The notes beneath the pieces were generated by a model. The model did not search any database. It was not told where the DNA came from and saw only the letters and a list, made by a program, of their open reading frames with translations. This document shows positions 1 through 6,007 of a stretch of 16,913 nucleotides of DNA, one piece after another. The stretch comes from JAUSPI01 sp964650385. GTDB taxonomy: Bacteria > Desulfobacterota > Syntrophia > Syntrophales > JADFWA01. The position numbers and the translations under genes were made by a program. Location: contig CAZYTP010000058.1 in assembly GCA_964650385.1 (NCBI GenBank), positions 1 through 16,913 on the forward strand. The letters run 5' to 3'. Positions within the stretch are counted from its first letter, which is position 1. Each line of letters begins with the position of its first letter.

Positions 1-53
1 TTCTTTAACATTCTCCATAAATACACTTACATTTAATATACAAAGGCCCAAAC

Positions 54-190
54 TTGATGAACTCTTAAAAAGTCTGCATTACATCATTTTTGTCATTCCC
101 GCGAAAGCGGGAATCCAGCAATTTCAAGCTATTATGGACTCCCGCTTTCGCGGGAGTGACGGGTATTATGACTTTTTACGAATGCATCAA
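54..190. repeat. Palindromic MITE-like intergenic repeat after feoB
   Basis: The outer ends are imperfect inverted copies of a 21-nt sequence. The left end begins TTGATG at 54 and the right end finishes CATCAA at 190; 18 of 21 positions match by hand. The inner arms (about 92-116 and 135-162) are also inverted, each with its own short GC-rich hairpin built on CCCGC and GCGGG. The last base is 3 nt before the feoB stop codon. No open reading frame of note lies inside. Such nested palindromes are typical of small non-autonomous or REP-like dispersed repeats. In the feoB mRNA it would form a strong hairpin and may serve as transcript terminator or 3' stabiliser. Copy number in the genome cannot be seen here. 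Confidence 0.75.
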
Positions 191-192
191 AC

Positions 193-2415
193 TTAACCCC
201 CCAATATCCCTATGGCCGAACCAATTTGGAAAACAAGCGTAGCTAATACAAAAGCCAGAGCAGTGTTAAACACCATGGAAAAGGCACCCCATTTCCACGA
301 ACCGGATTCCCTCACAATCATGACCACCGTAACAAAGCAGGGTGCATAGAATATAGTAAAAATTATCAGGCTCAATGCGACTAGCGGGCTCCAGCCCGGC
401 GTTCTGGCCAGGATTTCTGAAAGAGAGCCACTTTCCTCAGGATCAAGCTCGCCCAGGGAATAAGCGGTACCCAGAGCCGAAACGACCACTTCCTTTGCAG
501 CAAAACCACCAACAAGGGCAATATTGGTACGCCAGTCAAAACCCGCCCACTTCGAAACACTCTCAAGTGCTATTCCAAAACGACCGGCCACGGAATTTCT
601 TAAACCTGCCTCCGCTTCCTGCAAATCAATGGACACCAGTCGGTTCTTCAAATTCCGTGCTTCTTGAGAAAGTCCTGTCTCTTCACCGGCTGTTTCCAGT
701 TCCCGGACAACAGTCGCGCTGACCGTCGCCTCCGCAGCTTCACGCTGGTGTTCAAATTCCTGAACTTTAGGATCCGGCAGCCCGGGAAAGGTCATCATAG
801 CCCACAGAATGATTGAAATGCCGAGGATAACCGTTCCCGCCTTTTTGATATACTGCCATGTCCTTTCCCATGTGTGTATGGCCAGCCCTTTGAAGGTGGG
901 AAAGCGGTACGGGGGAAGTTCCATAACAAAGGGAGCGGACTCCCCCTTGATAACCGTGAGTCTCAGCAATTTTGCAACAAACAGTGCCCCCAACCAGGCA
1001 ACGAGTGTAATGATCAGCATCATTATTGCCTCATTTTTCGGAAAGAAGGCCGCGATCAAAAGCGCAAATACCGGCAGCTTTGCACCGCAATTCATAAATG
1101 GAACCGTGAGCAATGTCGCCAGACGCTCCCGGGGCGATTTAAGGGTCCTGGCCGCCATGACGCCGGGCACAGCGCAACCCCCGGCAATACCTCCTGATAC
1201 GATAAAGGCCATAACGGAACTGCCGTGAAGACCGAAGGTTCTGAATATCCTGTCCAGCATGAATGCGACTCTGGCCAGGTACCCGGAATCCTCCAGCAGT
1301 GCAATCCCGAAGAACATGAACATAATCAGCGGCACAAACCCCAGAACACCTCCCACACCATCAATGATACCTGAAATAACAAGAGACTTTAAAAGACCGT
1401 CAGGCAGGTGTGTAGATGCCGCATCACCAAACCACCCAAAGAAGCTCTCGAGCCAGCCCACGGGAACTTCGCTGTAGGTAAACGTAAAATGATACAGCCC
1501 CATAAGCACCACCAGCATAATGATGGGACCGAGAAACCGGTTGGTGACAATTTTGTCTATCCTGTCAGACATATAGAGTCTGTCTTGATCATGTTGGCGC
1601 TGAACAACCCCTTGTTTTATAATGGAATTGATATAGCCGTAACGTTGATCCGCAATCATGGCTTCAGGATAGGTGTTCAGCGTTCTCTGTAAATGCACCG
1701 ACACTTTTTTTACAATTTCTTCAAGCCTTGCAGACAAAGAAGAATTACTTTCCTGCCCCTTTGATTTAATCTGTTTGTCACTTTCCAGATATTTCAAGGC
1801 AATCCAGCGGGGCCGGTATGTATCAGTTAAAAAATCGCTGGTACTGATTTCCCTTTCCATTTCAAAGAGCGCCCTGTCCAAATCATCCCCGTAGGATATT
1901 TTAATAGGATCCTGTTTTTTGGCTTCCTGAACTATCTTTACAGCCGCTCTTAATAGTTTCTTCTTTCCCTCACCGGTTCTGGCAATCGTGGGAATAATGG
2001 GAATCCCGAGCAGCGAGGACAGTTTTTCTGAATTAATTTTAATTCCCCTGTTCCTGGCCACGTCAATCATGTTCAGAGCGATGCACATGGGGACGCCCAT
2101 TTCAAGAAACTGAATCGCAAGGTAAAGGTTTCTCTCCAGATTTGATGCATCGACTATATCAATGACCACCTCCGGTTTTTCATTGACCAGGAAATCTCTG
2201 GCAACCACTTCTTCCGGGGAATACGCAGTGAGGGAATATGTCCCAGGAAGATCCACTATATGCATACGGCATCCATCATGAACATGTAAGCCTTCTTTCT
2301 TTTCCACCGTGACCCCCGGATAATTGCCCACATGCTGACGAGCGCCGGTAAGCTCATTGAAAAAGGTTGTTTTGCCGGAGTTGGGATTTCCTGCCAGAGC
2401 TATTGTTGCTTCCAT
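193..2415 (-). CDS. feoB: Ferrous iron transporter FeoB
   Basis: This is a GTP-dependent Fe(II) uptake permease of the inner membrane, 740 residues, normal for the family. The N-terminal G domain shows G1 GNPNSGKT at 9-16, G3 DLPG at 55-58 and G4 NMID at 115-118. A linker/GDI region follows to about 290. The membrane part begins near 293 and has the two family gate regions, around 378-423 (including GGCAVPG with C413) and around 437-449 (MNCGAKLP with C443). The ERTWQYIKKAG segment near 517 and the C-terminal FYAPCF segment are also typical. The start ATG lies 4 nt after the feoA stop and has a GGAGGT ribosome site inside the feoA end, so the two are co-transcribed and probably translationally coupled. 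Iron-responsive control by the neighbouring DtxR-type protein is inferred from the operator upstream of feoA. Confidence 0.97.
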   Translation of the reverse strand: MEATIALAGNPNSGKTTFFNELTGARQHVGNYPGVTVEKKEGLHVHDGCRMHIVDLPGTYSLTAYSPEEVVARDFLVNEKPEVVIDIVDASNLERNLYLAIQFLEMGVPMCIALNMIDVARNRGIKINSEKLSSLLGIPIIPTIARTGEGKKKLLRAAVKIVQEAKKQDPIKISYGDDLDRALFEMEREISTSDFLTDTYRPRWIALKYLESDKQIKSKGQESNSSLSARLEEIVKKVSVHLQRTLNTYPEAMIADQRYGYINSIIKQGVVQRQHDQDRLYMSDRIDKIVTNRFLGPIIMLVVLMGLYHFTFTYSEVPVGWLESFFGWFGDAASTHLPDGLLKSLVISGIIDGVGGVLGFVPLIMFMFFGIALLEDSGYLARVAFMLDRIFRTFGLHGSSVMAFIVSGGIAGGCAVPGVMAARTLKSPRERLATLLTVPFMNCGAKLPVFALLIAAFFPKNEAIMMLIITLVAWLGALFVAKLLRLTVIKGESAPFVMELPPYRFPTFKGLAIHTWERTWQYIKKAGTVILGISIILWAMMTFPGLPDPKVQEFEHQREAAEATVSATVVRELETAGEETGLSQEARNLKNRLVSIDLQEAEAGLRNSVAGRFGIALESVSKWAGFDWRTNIALVGGFAAKEVVVSALGTAYSLGELDPEESGSLSEILARTPGWSPLVALSLIIFTIFYAPCFVTVVMIVRESGSWKWGAFSMVFNTALAFVLATLVFQIGSAIGILGG

Positions 2416-2418
2416 CTT

Positions 2419-2652
2419 TTATTCTACCTCCACTTCTATATGATTAGCTTCATTGTTTCGGAGGGTCAGCGTAAAACCCATGACTCTCAAAGCCACGGGA
2501 TCGTACAGGGGCGCCCGCCCCTGAATCTTAATGGCCGTCCCCGGAACAATGCCCATATCACGGATGCGCCTGCCAAGCTCGCCTCCGACCTTTACAGCGG
2601 ATATGATTCCGGACTGGTTATCCCTCATTTTTCGCATCATTATTTTACCCAC
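2419..2652 (-). CDS. feoA: FeoA, SH3-like accessory protein of FeoB (first copy)
   Basis: This is a small cytoplasmic SH3-like protein that partners FeoB. I place the start at GTG 2652 (77 residues) because a strong GAGGAGG ribosome site sits 8 nt upstream. A longer reading from TTG 2676 would translate that ribosome site and is unlikely. The core RRIRDMGIVPGTAIKI is the conserved FeoA stretch, followed by DPVALRVMGFTLTLR, the second half of the domain. It lies directly before feoB (4 nt) and behind its own promoter and operator. Together with the feoA copy at 2767-3012 the locus has two distinct FeoA paralogues. They are clearly different in sequence, so this is not a recent duplication. Confidence 0.93.
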   Translation of the reverse strand: MGKIMMRKMRDNQSGIISAVKVGGELGRRIRDMGIVPGTAIKIQGRAPLYDPVALRVMGFTLTLRNNEANHIEVEVE

Positions 2653-2705
2653 GTTATAAACCTCCTCATATTTCAATAAATCGATAAAGTTAGAATAGTA
2701 ATATA

Positions 2706-2734
2706 TTGTTAGAATATTCTAACTTACTTGTCAA
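2706..2734 (-). promoter_or_regulatory. Promoter of feoA-feoB
   Basis: On the minus strand there is a perfect -35 box TTGACA (2734-2729), a 17-nt spacer, and a weak -10 TAACAA (2711-2706). The 16-bp palindrome occupies the spacer and -10, so a bound repressor would block RNA polymerase. The -35 match and its geometry relative to the palindrome repeat what is seen in front of the repressor gene. Confidence 0.6.
2708..2723. promoter_or_regulatory. DtxR-type operator upstream of feoA-feoB
   Basis: GTTAGAATATTCTAAC is a perfect 16-bp palindrome. A half site GTTAGAATA lies at 2689-2697 in the same orientation, 19 bp away, so a second dimer could bind. Almost the same palindrome stands before the dtxR-type gene (3759-3774). 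DtxR/IdeR-family operators are TTAGG...CCTAA-like palindromes, which fits. The assignment to the adjacent repressor is inference. Confidence 0.72.
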
Positions 2735-2766
2735 AAAAAATTACATTTTAGACCACTTTCTTCCCA

Positions 2767-3012
2767 TCATGATACCCTATTTTCCGAAACCATAATTTTC
2801 TGTGCCATCCCTGTTCCTATGGCCATACGTGCTTCTCCAATGGCCACAATAAAAGGTCCCGGAGCACCACGTCTTATGACCTCAATCTCTGAACCTGGAC
2901 CAAAACCCATACTTATCAGGCGCTCCTGCATCCTTCTTCCACCGGCAAGAGAAACAATTTTCACCTTTTTACCGGACAATACCATGGTTAAGGGTATTAT
3001 ATTAGTTTTCAT
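2767..3012 (-). CDS. feoA: FeoA-family SH3-like protein co-translated with the DtxR repressor (second copy)
   Basis: This is an 81-residue protein with the full FeoA pattern: LAGGRRMQERLISMGFGPGSEI, then GPFIVAIGEARMAIGTGMAQKI near the end. Its ATG overlaps the stop of the upstream DtxR-family gene in an ATGA, so translation is probably coupled. It is separated from the feoA-feoB unit by a 114-bp gap containing that unit's promoter. The usual role is to assist FeoB. However, pairing with a repressor that lacks its own SH3-like domain suggests it could instead, or also, act with the repressor (see findings). No terminator is evident after it; an eight-T run on the coding strand follows but has no stem. 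Confidence 0.92.
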   Translation of the reverse strand: MKTNIIPLTMVLSGKKVKIVSLAGGRRMQERLISMGFGPGSEIEVIRRGAPGPFIVAIGEARMAIGTGMAQKIMVSENRVS

Positions 3013-3551
3013 GTTAAATCACCGGCATTCCCTTTTTTCTCCAACTCTTCTATTCTTGTACTATACTGTTTTACAAAATTCTTCATCTGCTCCAGGCACT
3101 TATCATCAACGCGACCATGCTGTTGATAATCATCGAAACGCTGCAACCACTCAGAACCACCCCTCGGACAATTCTCAACGAATTCCATAAACTTCACAAC
3201 CCTTTCTAACGTGACAGGACTGACAGTGTGTTCCATTTTACAGGCATCTTCTTCAGCCGTTTTTTTATCTATGTTTAATATATCAATTAAAAAATCACGC
3301 AAAATTACATGTTTTCGGTACACATCTTTTGCGATATGTTTACCCTTTGTTGTCAGTTCCACATATTCATATTTCTCATGATTGATCAGACCCCTCTGTG
3401 CAAGCGTACCCATCATACTGGTGACCGTTGGCAGCTTGACTTTCATCTCTTTGGCTATATCTTTAACGCGAACAGCTTTTTTAGACTTCTCCAGGTTAAA
3501 AATGGCCTCCAGATAATCTTCCATTGTTGAACTCAACTTTTTTTTGCCCAT
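3009..3551 (-). CDS. DtxR/MntR-family metal-dependent transcriptional repressor
   Basis: This is a 180-residue regulator that binds DNA when loaded with Fe(II) or Mn(II). The N-terminal winged helix covers about 8-72: TMEDYLEAI, then the recognition helix KLPTVTSMMGTLAQRGL. The dimerisation/metal domain runs from about 73 to 145 with H81 and the CKMEH motif (C104, E107, H108). D12 occupies the position that is Asp in MntR and Met in DtxR, whereas C104 is the DtxR-type residue, so the metal preference cannot be read directly. There is no C-terminal SH3-like domain. I chose ATG 3551 with GGGAG 10 nt upstream. An in-frame ATG at 3695 would translate a dispersed repeat and should not be used. It overlaps the second feoA by 4 nt. 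It probably represses itself and feoA-feoB through the two matching palindromes. Confidence 0.9.
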   Translation of the reverse strand: MGKKKLSSTMEDYLEAIFNLEKSKKAVRVKDIAKEMKVKLPTVTSMMGTLAQRGLINHEKYEYVELTTKGKHIAKDVYRKHVILRDFLIDILNIDKKTAEEDACKMEHTVSPVTLERVVKFMEFVENCPRGGSEWLQRFDDYQQHGRVDDKCLEQMKNFVKQYSTRIEELEKKGNAGDLT

Positions 3552-3596
3552 AATTCCATTACTCCCGAACCTTGGTTTTACATAATTATTGTTCTG

Positions 3597-3678
3597 GTCA
3601 TTACGAGGAGCGGAGCGACGTGGCAATCTCTTATATTTACAATGAGTTAGAGATTGCTTCTCATTCGTTCGCAATGAC
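3597..3678. repeat. Dispersed palindromic repeat in the repressor leader
   Basis: The arms GTCATTACGAGGAGCGGAGC... (3597-3630) and ...GAGATTGCTTCTCATTCG to CAATGAC (3650-3678) are imperfect inverted copies. Both carry GTCATT(A/G)CGA at the outside and GCAATCTC at the inside. This GTCATTGCGAnnnn...GCAATCTC form is a widespread bacterial intergenic repeat, recognised from general familiarity with such elements. It lies between the promoter/operator (3759-3809) and the start codon of the DtxR-family gene. It is therefore transcribed as a hairpin in the 5' leader and creates spurious reading frames on both strands. Confidence 0.75.
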
Positions 3679-3758
3679 AATATGGTATTATGCAAAGCTT
3701 TCTAAAGATCAGTTAGAGTACCACAAATTTTCTCACACAATTAGGGGAACCAACAGAT

Positions 3759-3774
3759 GTTAGAATACTCTAAC
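3759..3774. promoter_or_regulatory. DtxR-type operator upstream of the repressor gene
   Basis: GTTAGAATACTCTAAC is a 16-bp palindrome with one mismatched pair at the centre. It differs at a single base from the perfect site at 2708-2723. It begins just after the -10 of the predicted promoter, covering the expected transcription start. This implies autoregulation. An isolated half site GTTAGAGTA lies at 3712-3720. Confidence 0.7.
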
Positions 3775-3780
3775 ATGGAT

Positions 3781-3809
3781 TAGCTACCCTAAAAAAAGAT
3801 TCATGTCAA
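3781..3809 (-). promoter_or_regulatory. Promoter of the dtxR-type gene and second feoA
   Basis: On the minus strand there is a perfect TTGACA -35 (3809-3804), a 17-nt spacer, and TAGCTA as -10 (3786-3781). The operator palindrome follows within about 7 nt. The promoter is 48 bp beyond the panB stop codon. I see no terminator between them, so some panB transcripts may read through. Confidence 0.6.
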
Positions 3810-3856
3810 GTTTTTTTTGGGGGAATTGCACTACCTTTTACAAGAGCTTTATCGAC

Positions 3857-4675
3857 TTACAAGAACGAATGTTCCTCTCCGGGAAAGACTTCTGCCTTCA
3901 CTTCATCCAGGTATTGTTTGACGGCCTCTTTCATCACATTACTTAGATTGGCATACTTCTTGACAAATTTCGGTGTAAACTTTTCAAACATCCCAAGCAT
4001 ATCGTTGACTACCAGTACCTGTCCATCGCAGTTAACACCGGCGCCTATACCGATTGTCGGTATCTCAAGCGATTTTGTGATCTCCTCGGCCAAACCAGCA
4101 GGCACAGACTCCAGAACAATGGAAAATGCTCCGGCCTCTTCAAGTATTTTGGAATCTTCCATGATCTTTTTAGCTGCCATATCTCCCCTGCCCTGTACCT
4201 TGTAACCTCCGAATTTATGAACAGACTGAGGTGTAAGCCCCACGTGGCCCATAACCGGAATTCCTGCCGATGTTATTCTTCTGACGGTTTCGGCCACTTC
4301 TCTCCCCCCTTCCAATTTTACACCATGTGCATCAGCCTCCTGCAGGAACCGACCGGCATTGCGGACAGCTTCTTCAACGGAGACCTGATAGGACATAAAA
4401 GGCATATCCCCGATAACCATGGCGCGTTTCGCGGCACGGGATACCGGTCTTATGTGGTGGATCATATCTTCCATAGTAACCGGCAGGGTGCTGTCATACC
4501 CGAGGATCACCATACCAAGAGAATCCCCCACCAGCATAATATCGACACCGGCTTCGTCCAGAAGCGCGGCAGTGCAATAATCATAAGCGGTCAGCATGGT
4601 GATTTTTTCACCCCTTCTTTTCATTTCAAGAGTTACAGGAATTGTTATTTTGTTTACTTTTCCTTCTTTACTCAT
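3857..4675 (-). CDS. panB: 3-methyl-2-oxobutanoate hydroxymethyltransferase (ketopantoate hydroxymethyltransferase)
   Basis: This is the first committed enzyme of pantothenate (vitamin B5) synthesis. It transfers a hydroxymethyl group from methylene-tetrahydrofolate to alpha-ketoisovalerate, giving ketopantoate. The 272 residues fit the family. Visible signatures are LVGDSLGM with D51, IGDMPFMSY with D90, VKLEGG with E122 (the three metal-site residues), GHVGLTPQSV near 143, and the catalytic-glutamate strand IVLESVP with E190. IGIGAGVNCDGQVLV is also typical. The start at ATG 4675 is preceded by GGAGGAGG and overlaps the end of the upstream dehydrogenase gene by 8 nt (ATGAGTAA). The two are therefore one operon and probably translationally coupled. 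Neither panC nor panD lies in the window. Confidence 0.97.
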   Translation of the reverse strand: MSKEGKVNKITIPVTLEMKRRGEKITMLTAYDYCTAALLDEAGVDIMLVGDSLGMVILGYDSTLPVTMEDMIHHIRPVSRAAKRAMVIGDMPFMSYQVSVEEAVRNAGRFLQEADAHGVKLEGGREVAETVRRITSAGIPVMGHVGLTPQSVHKFGGYKVQGRGDMAAKKIMEDSKILEEAGAFSIVLESVPAGLAEEITKSLEIPTIGIGAGVNCDGQVLVVNDMLGMFEKFTPKFVKKYANLSNVMKEAVKQYLDEVKAEVFPGEEHSFL

Positions 4676-5555
4676 CCTCCGATCCTCCTCCGAGAAGCAG
4701 TGATTTGATCTCTTCTGCCTTTCTATGTGTAAGAGTTTTATTTTTAAGGCCGATATCTGAGGCAAAAACCCCCATGATATTGTACATATCCAGAAATTCG
4801 GGAAATCTGCCACGAAATGCCTCAATATGTTTTTTTACCGTTTCAATGTCGCCCCTCGATATCGGTCCGGTTAACGATTGGACTGTTCCCCGGTTTTCAA
4901 TATTATTTATTGTTCCGGTGACAAGCGGCCAGAACGCCTTGATAGCGCTCTCCCGGTTTAAACCGACATTCTTATAAATTTCTTCAACCATGTACATCAG
5001 AACAACCAAATAGTTTGATGCCATACATGCAGCAGCGTGATAAAGCGGCCTATCCGCATCTGAAACGAAAAAAGGTACGCCACCCAGATCCTTGATAATT
5101 TGAACGGCCCAGTCCCTGATTTCCTCTTCAGCCGTAACACCAAAGGTGCTCCCGGGAATATTTTTTACAGCACCTTCTACGCTGGCAAAAGACTGAATCG
5201 GGTGCATGCTCGCTATGCGGGATCCGGTTTTGCGAGCAGATTCCAGAAGATCGAGTTTCCCTGCACCGCTCATGTGAACAACCTTTTTACCGACACCTGC
5301 CCCCCCTTTGCTTGATATTTCCTCACAAACGGAAGCAATGGCATCATCACCGGTAGTTATAAAAATACATTCTGCCTGAGATGCCGCACCGGCAAGATTG
5401 GTATAAACTTTCCCGCCCGTATATTTAACCCCTTTTTCCGCTGAGTTCACTGACCTGCTTGCAACCGCTACAATTCTATAGCCTGCAGATCGAAGAAGAG
5501 ATCCGACTGCCGTCCCTACCCTTCCCATTCCAAGAATCGCAATGCTGTCTTTCAT
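4668..5555 (-). CDS. panG: Rossmann/DUF2520 dehydrogenase, probable PanG-type ketopantoate reductase
   Basis: This is a 295-residue NAD(P)-dependent oxidoreductase. The N-terminal Rossmann fold carries GxGxxG (G9, G11, G14). The rest matches the DUF2520 pattern: HMSGAGKLDLL near 96, SMHPIQSF near 119, the helical YHAAACMASNYLVVL stretch near 173 and LTGPISRGD near 230. From family knowledge, DUF2520 proteins beside panB include the PanG type, which reduces ketopantoate to pantoate in organisms without PanE; I recall this rather than having checked it. The 8-nt overlap with panB supports the role. I prefer ATG 5555, about 7 nt from GGGGA. ATG 5561, two codons upstream, is the alternative but sits too close to that site. 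An intrinsic terminator ends about 20 nt before the start, implying attenuation. Confidence 0.82.
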   Translation of the reverse strand: MKDSIAILGMGRVGTAVGSLLRSAGYRIVAVASRSVNSAEKGVKYTGGKVYTNLAGAASQAECIFITTGDDAIASVCEEISSKGGAGVGKKVVHMSGAGKLDLLESARKTGSRIASMHPIQSFASVEGAVKNIPGSTFGVTAEEEIRDWAVQIIKDLGGVPFFVSDADRPLYHAAACMASNYLVVLMYMVEEIYKNVGLNRESAIKAFWPLVTGTINNIENRGTVQSLTGPISRGDIETVKKHIEAFRGRFPEFLDMYNIMGVFASDIGLKNKTLTHRKAEEIKSLLLGGGSEDE

Positions 5556-5574
5556 TATCATTTCCCCAAAACTT

Positions 5575-5608
5575 AAAAAAGCCTTCCAGACTGTTTCCGG
5601 AAGGCTTT
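5575..5608 (-). terminator. Intrinsic terminator/attenuator directly before panG
   Basis: On the minus strand a perfect 10-bp stem (AAAGCCTTCC pairing with GGAAGGCTTT, 11-nt loop) ends in six T residues at 5580-5575. It stops about 20 nt before the panG start and just upstream of its GGGG ribosome site. It is 400 bp past cheB and behind a candidate promoter, so it more likely attenuates the panG-panB transcript than ends the che operon. Confidence 0.8.
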
Positions 5609-5756
5609 AAAAGTCTTTATTCCCATCATTGCAATGAAGCAAACCCCTATTGTGATACCCGGGGATAGAAAATCACCACAGCAACAGAATTTCCGACTGT
5701 AACTTACCTGTTAACCTTCTCGTCTCAGTCCAGCAATTCCGGATCCAAGCGAAAAA
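5609..5756 (-). ncRNA. Candidate structured 5' leader (riboswitch-like) of panG-panB
   Basis: The leader runs from the predicted start near 5756 to the terminator. On the minus strand a two-part stem forms: CGGAATT (5741-5735) with AATTCTG (5691-5685, one G-U), then GACTG (5730-5726) with CAGTC (5699-5695), around a 26-nt loop. A second hairpin pairs GTGAT with ATCAC (5676-5672 with 5656-5652). TCCGGAA at 5743-5737 in the first stem can alternatively pair with TTCCGGA at 5602-5596 in the terminator, giving a possible antiterminator. From literature memory, a 'pan' RNA motif precedes pantothenate genes in deltaproteobacteria. I cannot verify that this is a member. Confidence 0.5.
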
Positions 5757-5761
5757 AACCG

Positions 5762-5789
5762 ACTATCATACATGATGACAAATAGTCAA
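5762..5789 (-). promoter_or_regulatory. Candidate promoter of panG-panB
   Basis: The minus strand reads TTGACT (-35, 5789-5784), a 16-nt spacer, then GATAGT (-10, 5767-5762, 4 of 6 consensus). The inverted repeat GACTAT/ATAGTC (5761-5766 and 5782-5787) overlaps both boxes and could be an operator. The spacer is one base short of ideal. Confidence 0.45.
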
Positions 5790-5819
5790 TATAAATAAAG
5801 CTTGATTTGGAAAGAATAG

Positions 5820-6000
5820 CTATAGGGTCATGTGCTGGCGGCCTGTTGCCCGAATGAAAATTCCGTTGAGCAGGTCATTACAACACTTTTTGCGAATAAA
5901 TCCTGGCGAAGCGCAAAATTAGTATTTTCGCCTTTTTGAGTCCGAAGAGTAAGTTTTGAAAATACCTGTAGTAAACCTTATATTTATCGAAAATTTTACA
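5820..6000. other. Intergenic hairpin-rich segment after cheB, probably a dispersed repeat
   Basis: No credible gene is present. Two overlapping inverted repeats are exact: GTATTTTC/GAAAATAC (5922-5929 and 5958-5965) and GGCGAA/TTCGCC (5905-5910 and 5927-5932). The stems compete for the same bases. No T-run follows on the minus strand, so it is not an obvious terminator for the che operon. Its texture resembles a dispersed intergenic repeat, but only one copy is in the window. Confidence 0.4.
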
Positions 6001-6007
6001 CTTACCG

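Noticed and set aside
809..1228. Plus-strand frames opposite feoB, cheB, the chemoreceptor and cheA
   Set aside because: They are antisense shadows of strongly conserved genes, with no family resemblance of their own.
3572..3763. Plus-strand 63-codon frame over the repeat upstream of the repressor gene
   Set aside because: It is mostly the translation of the dispersed palindromic repeat, with no ribosome site and no domain. Such frames are well-known false hypothetical proteins.
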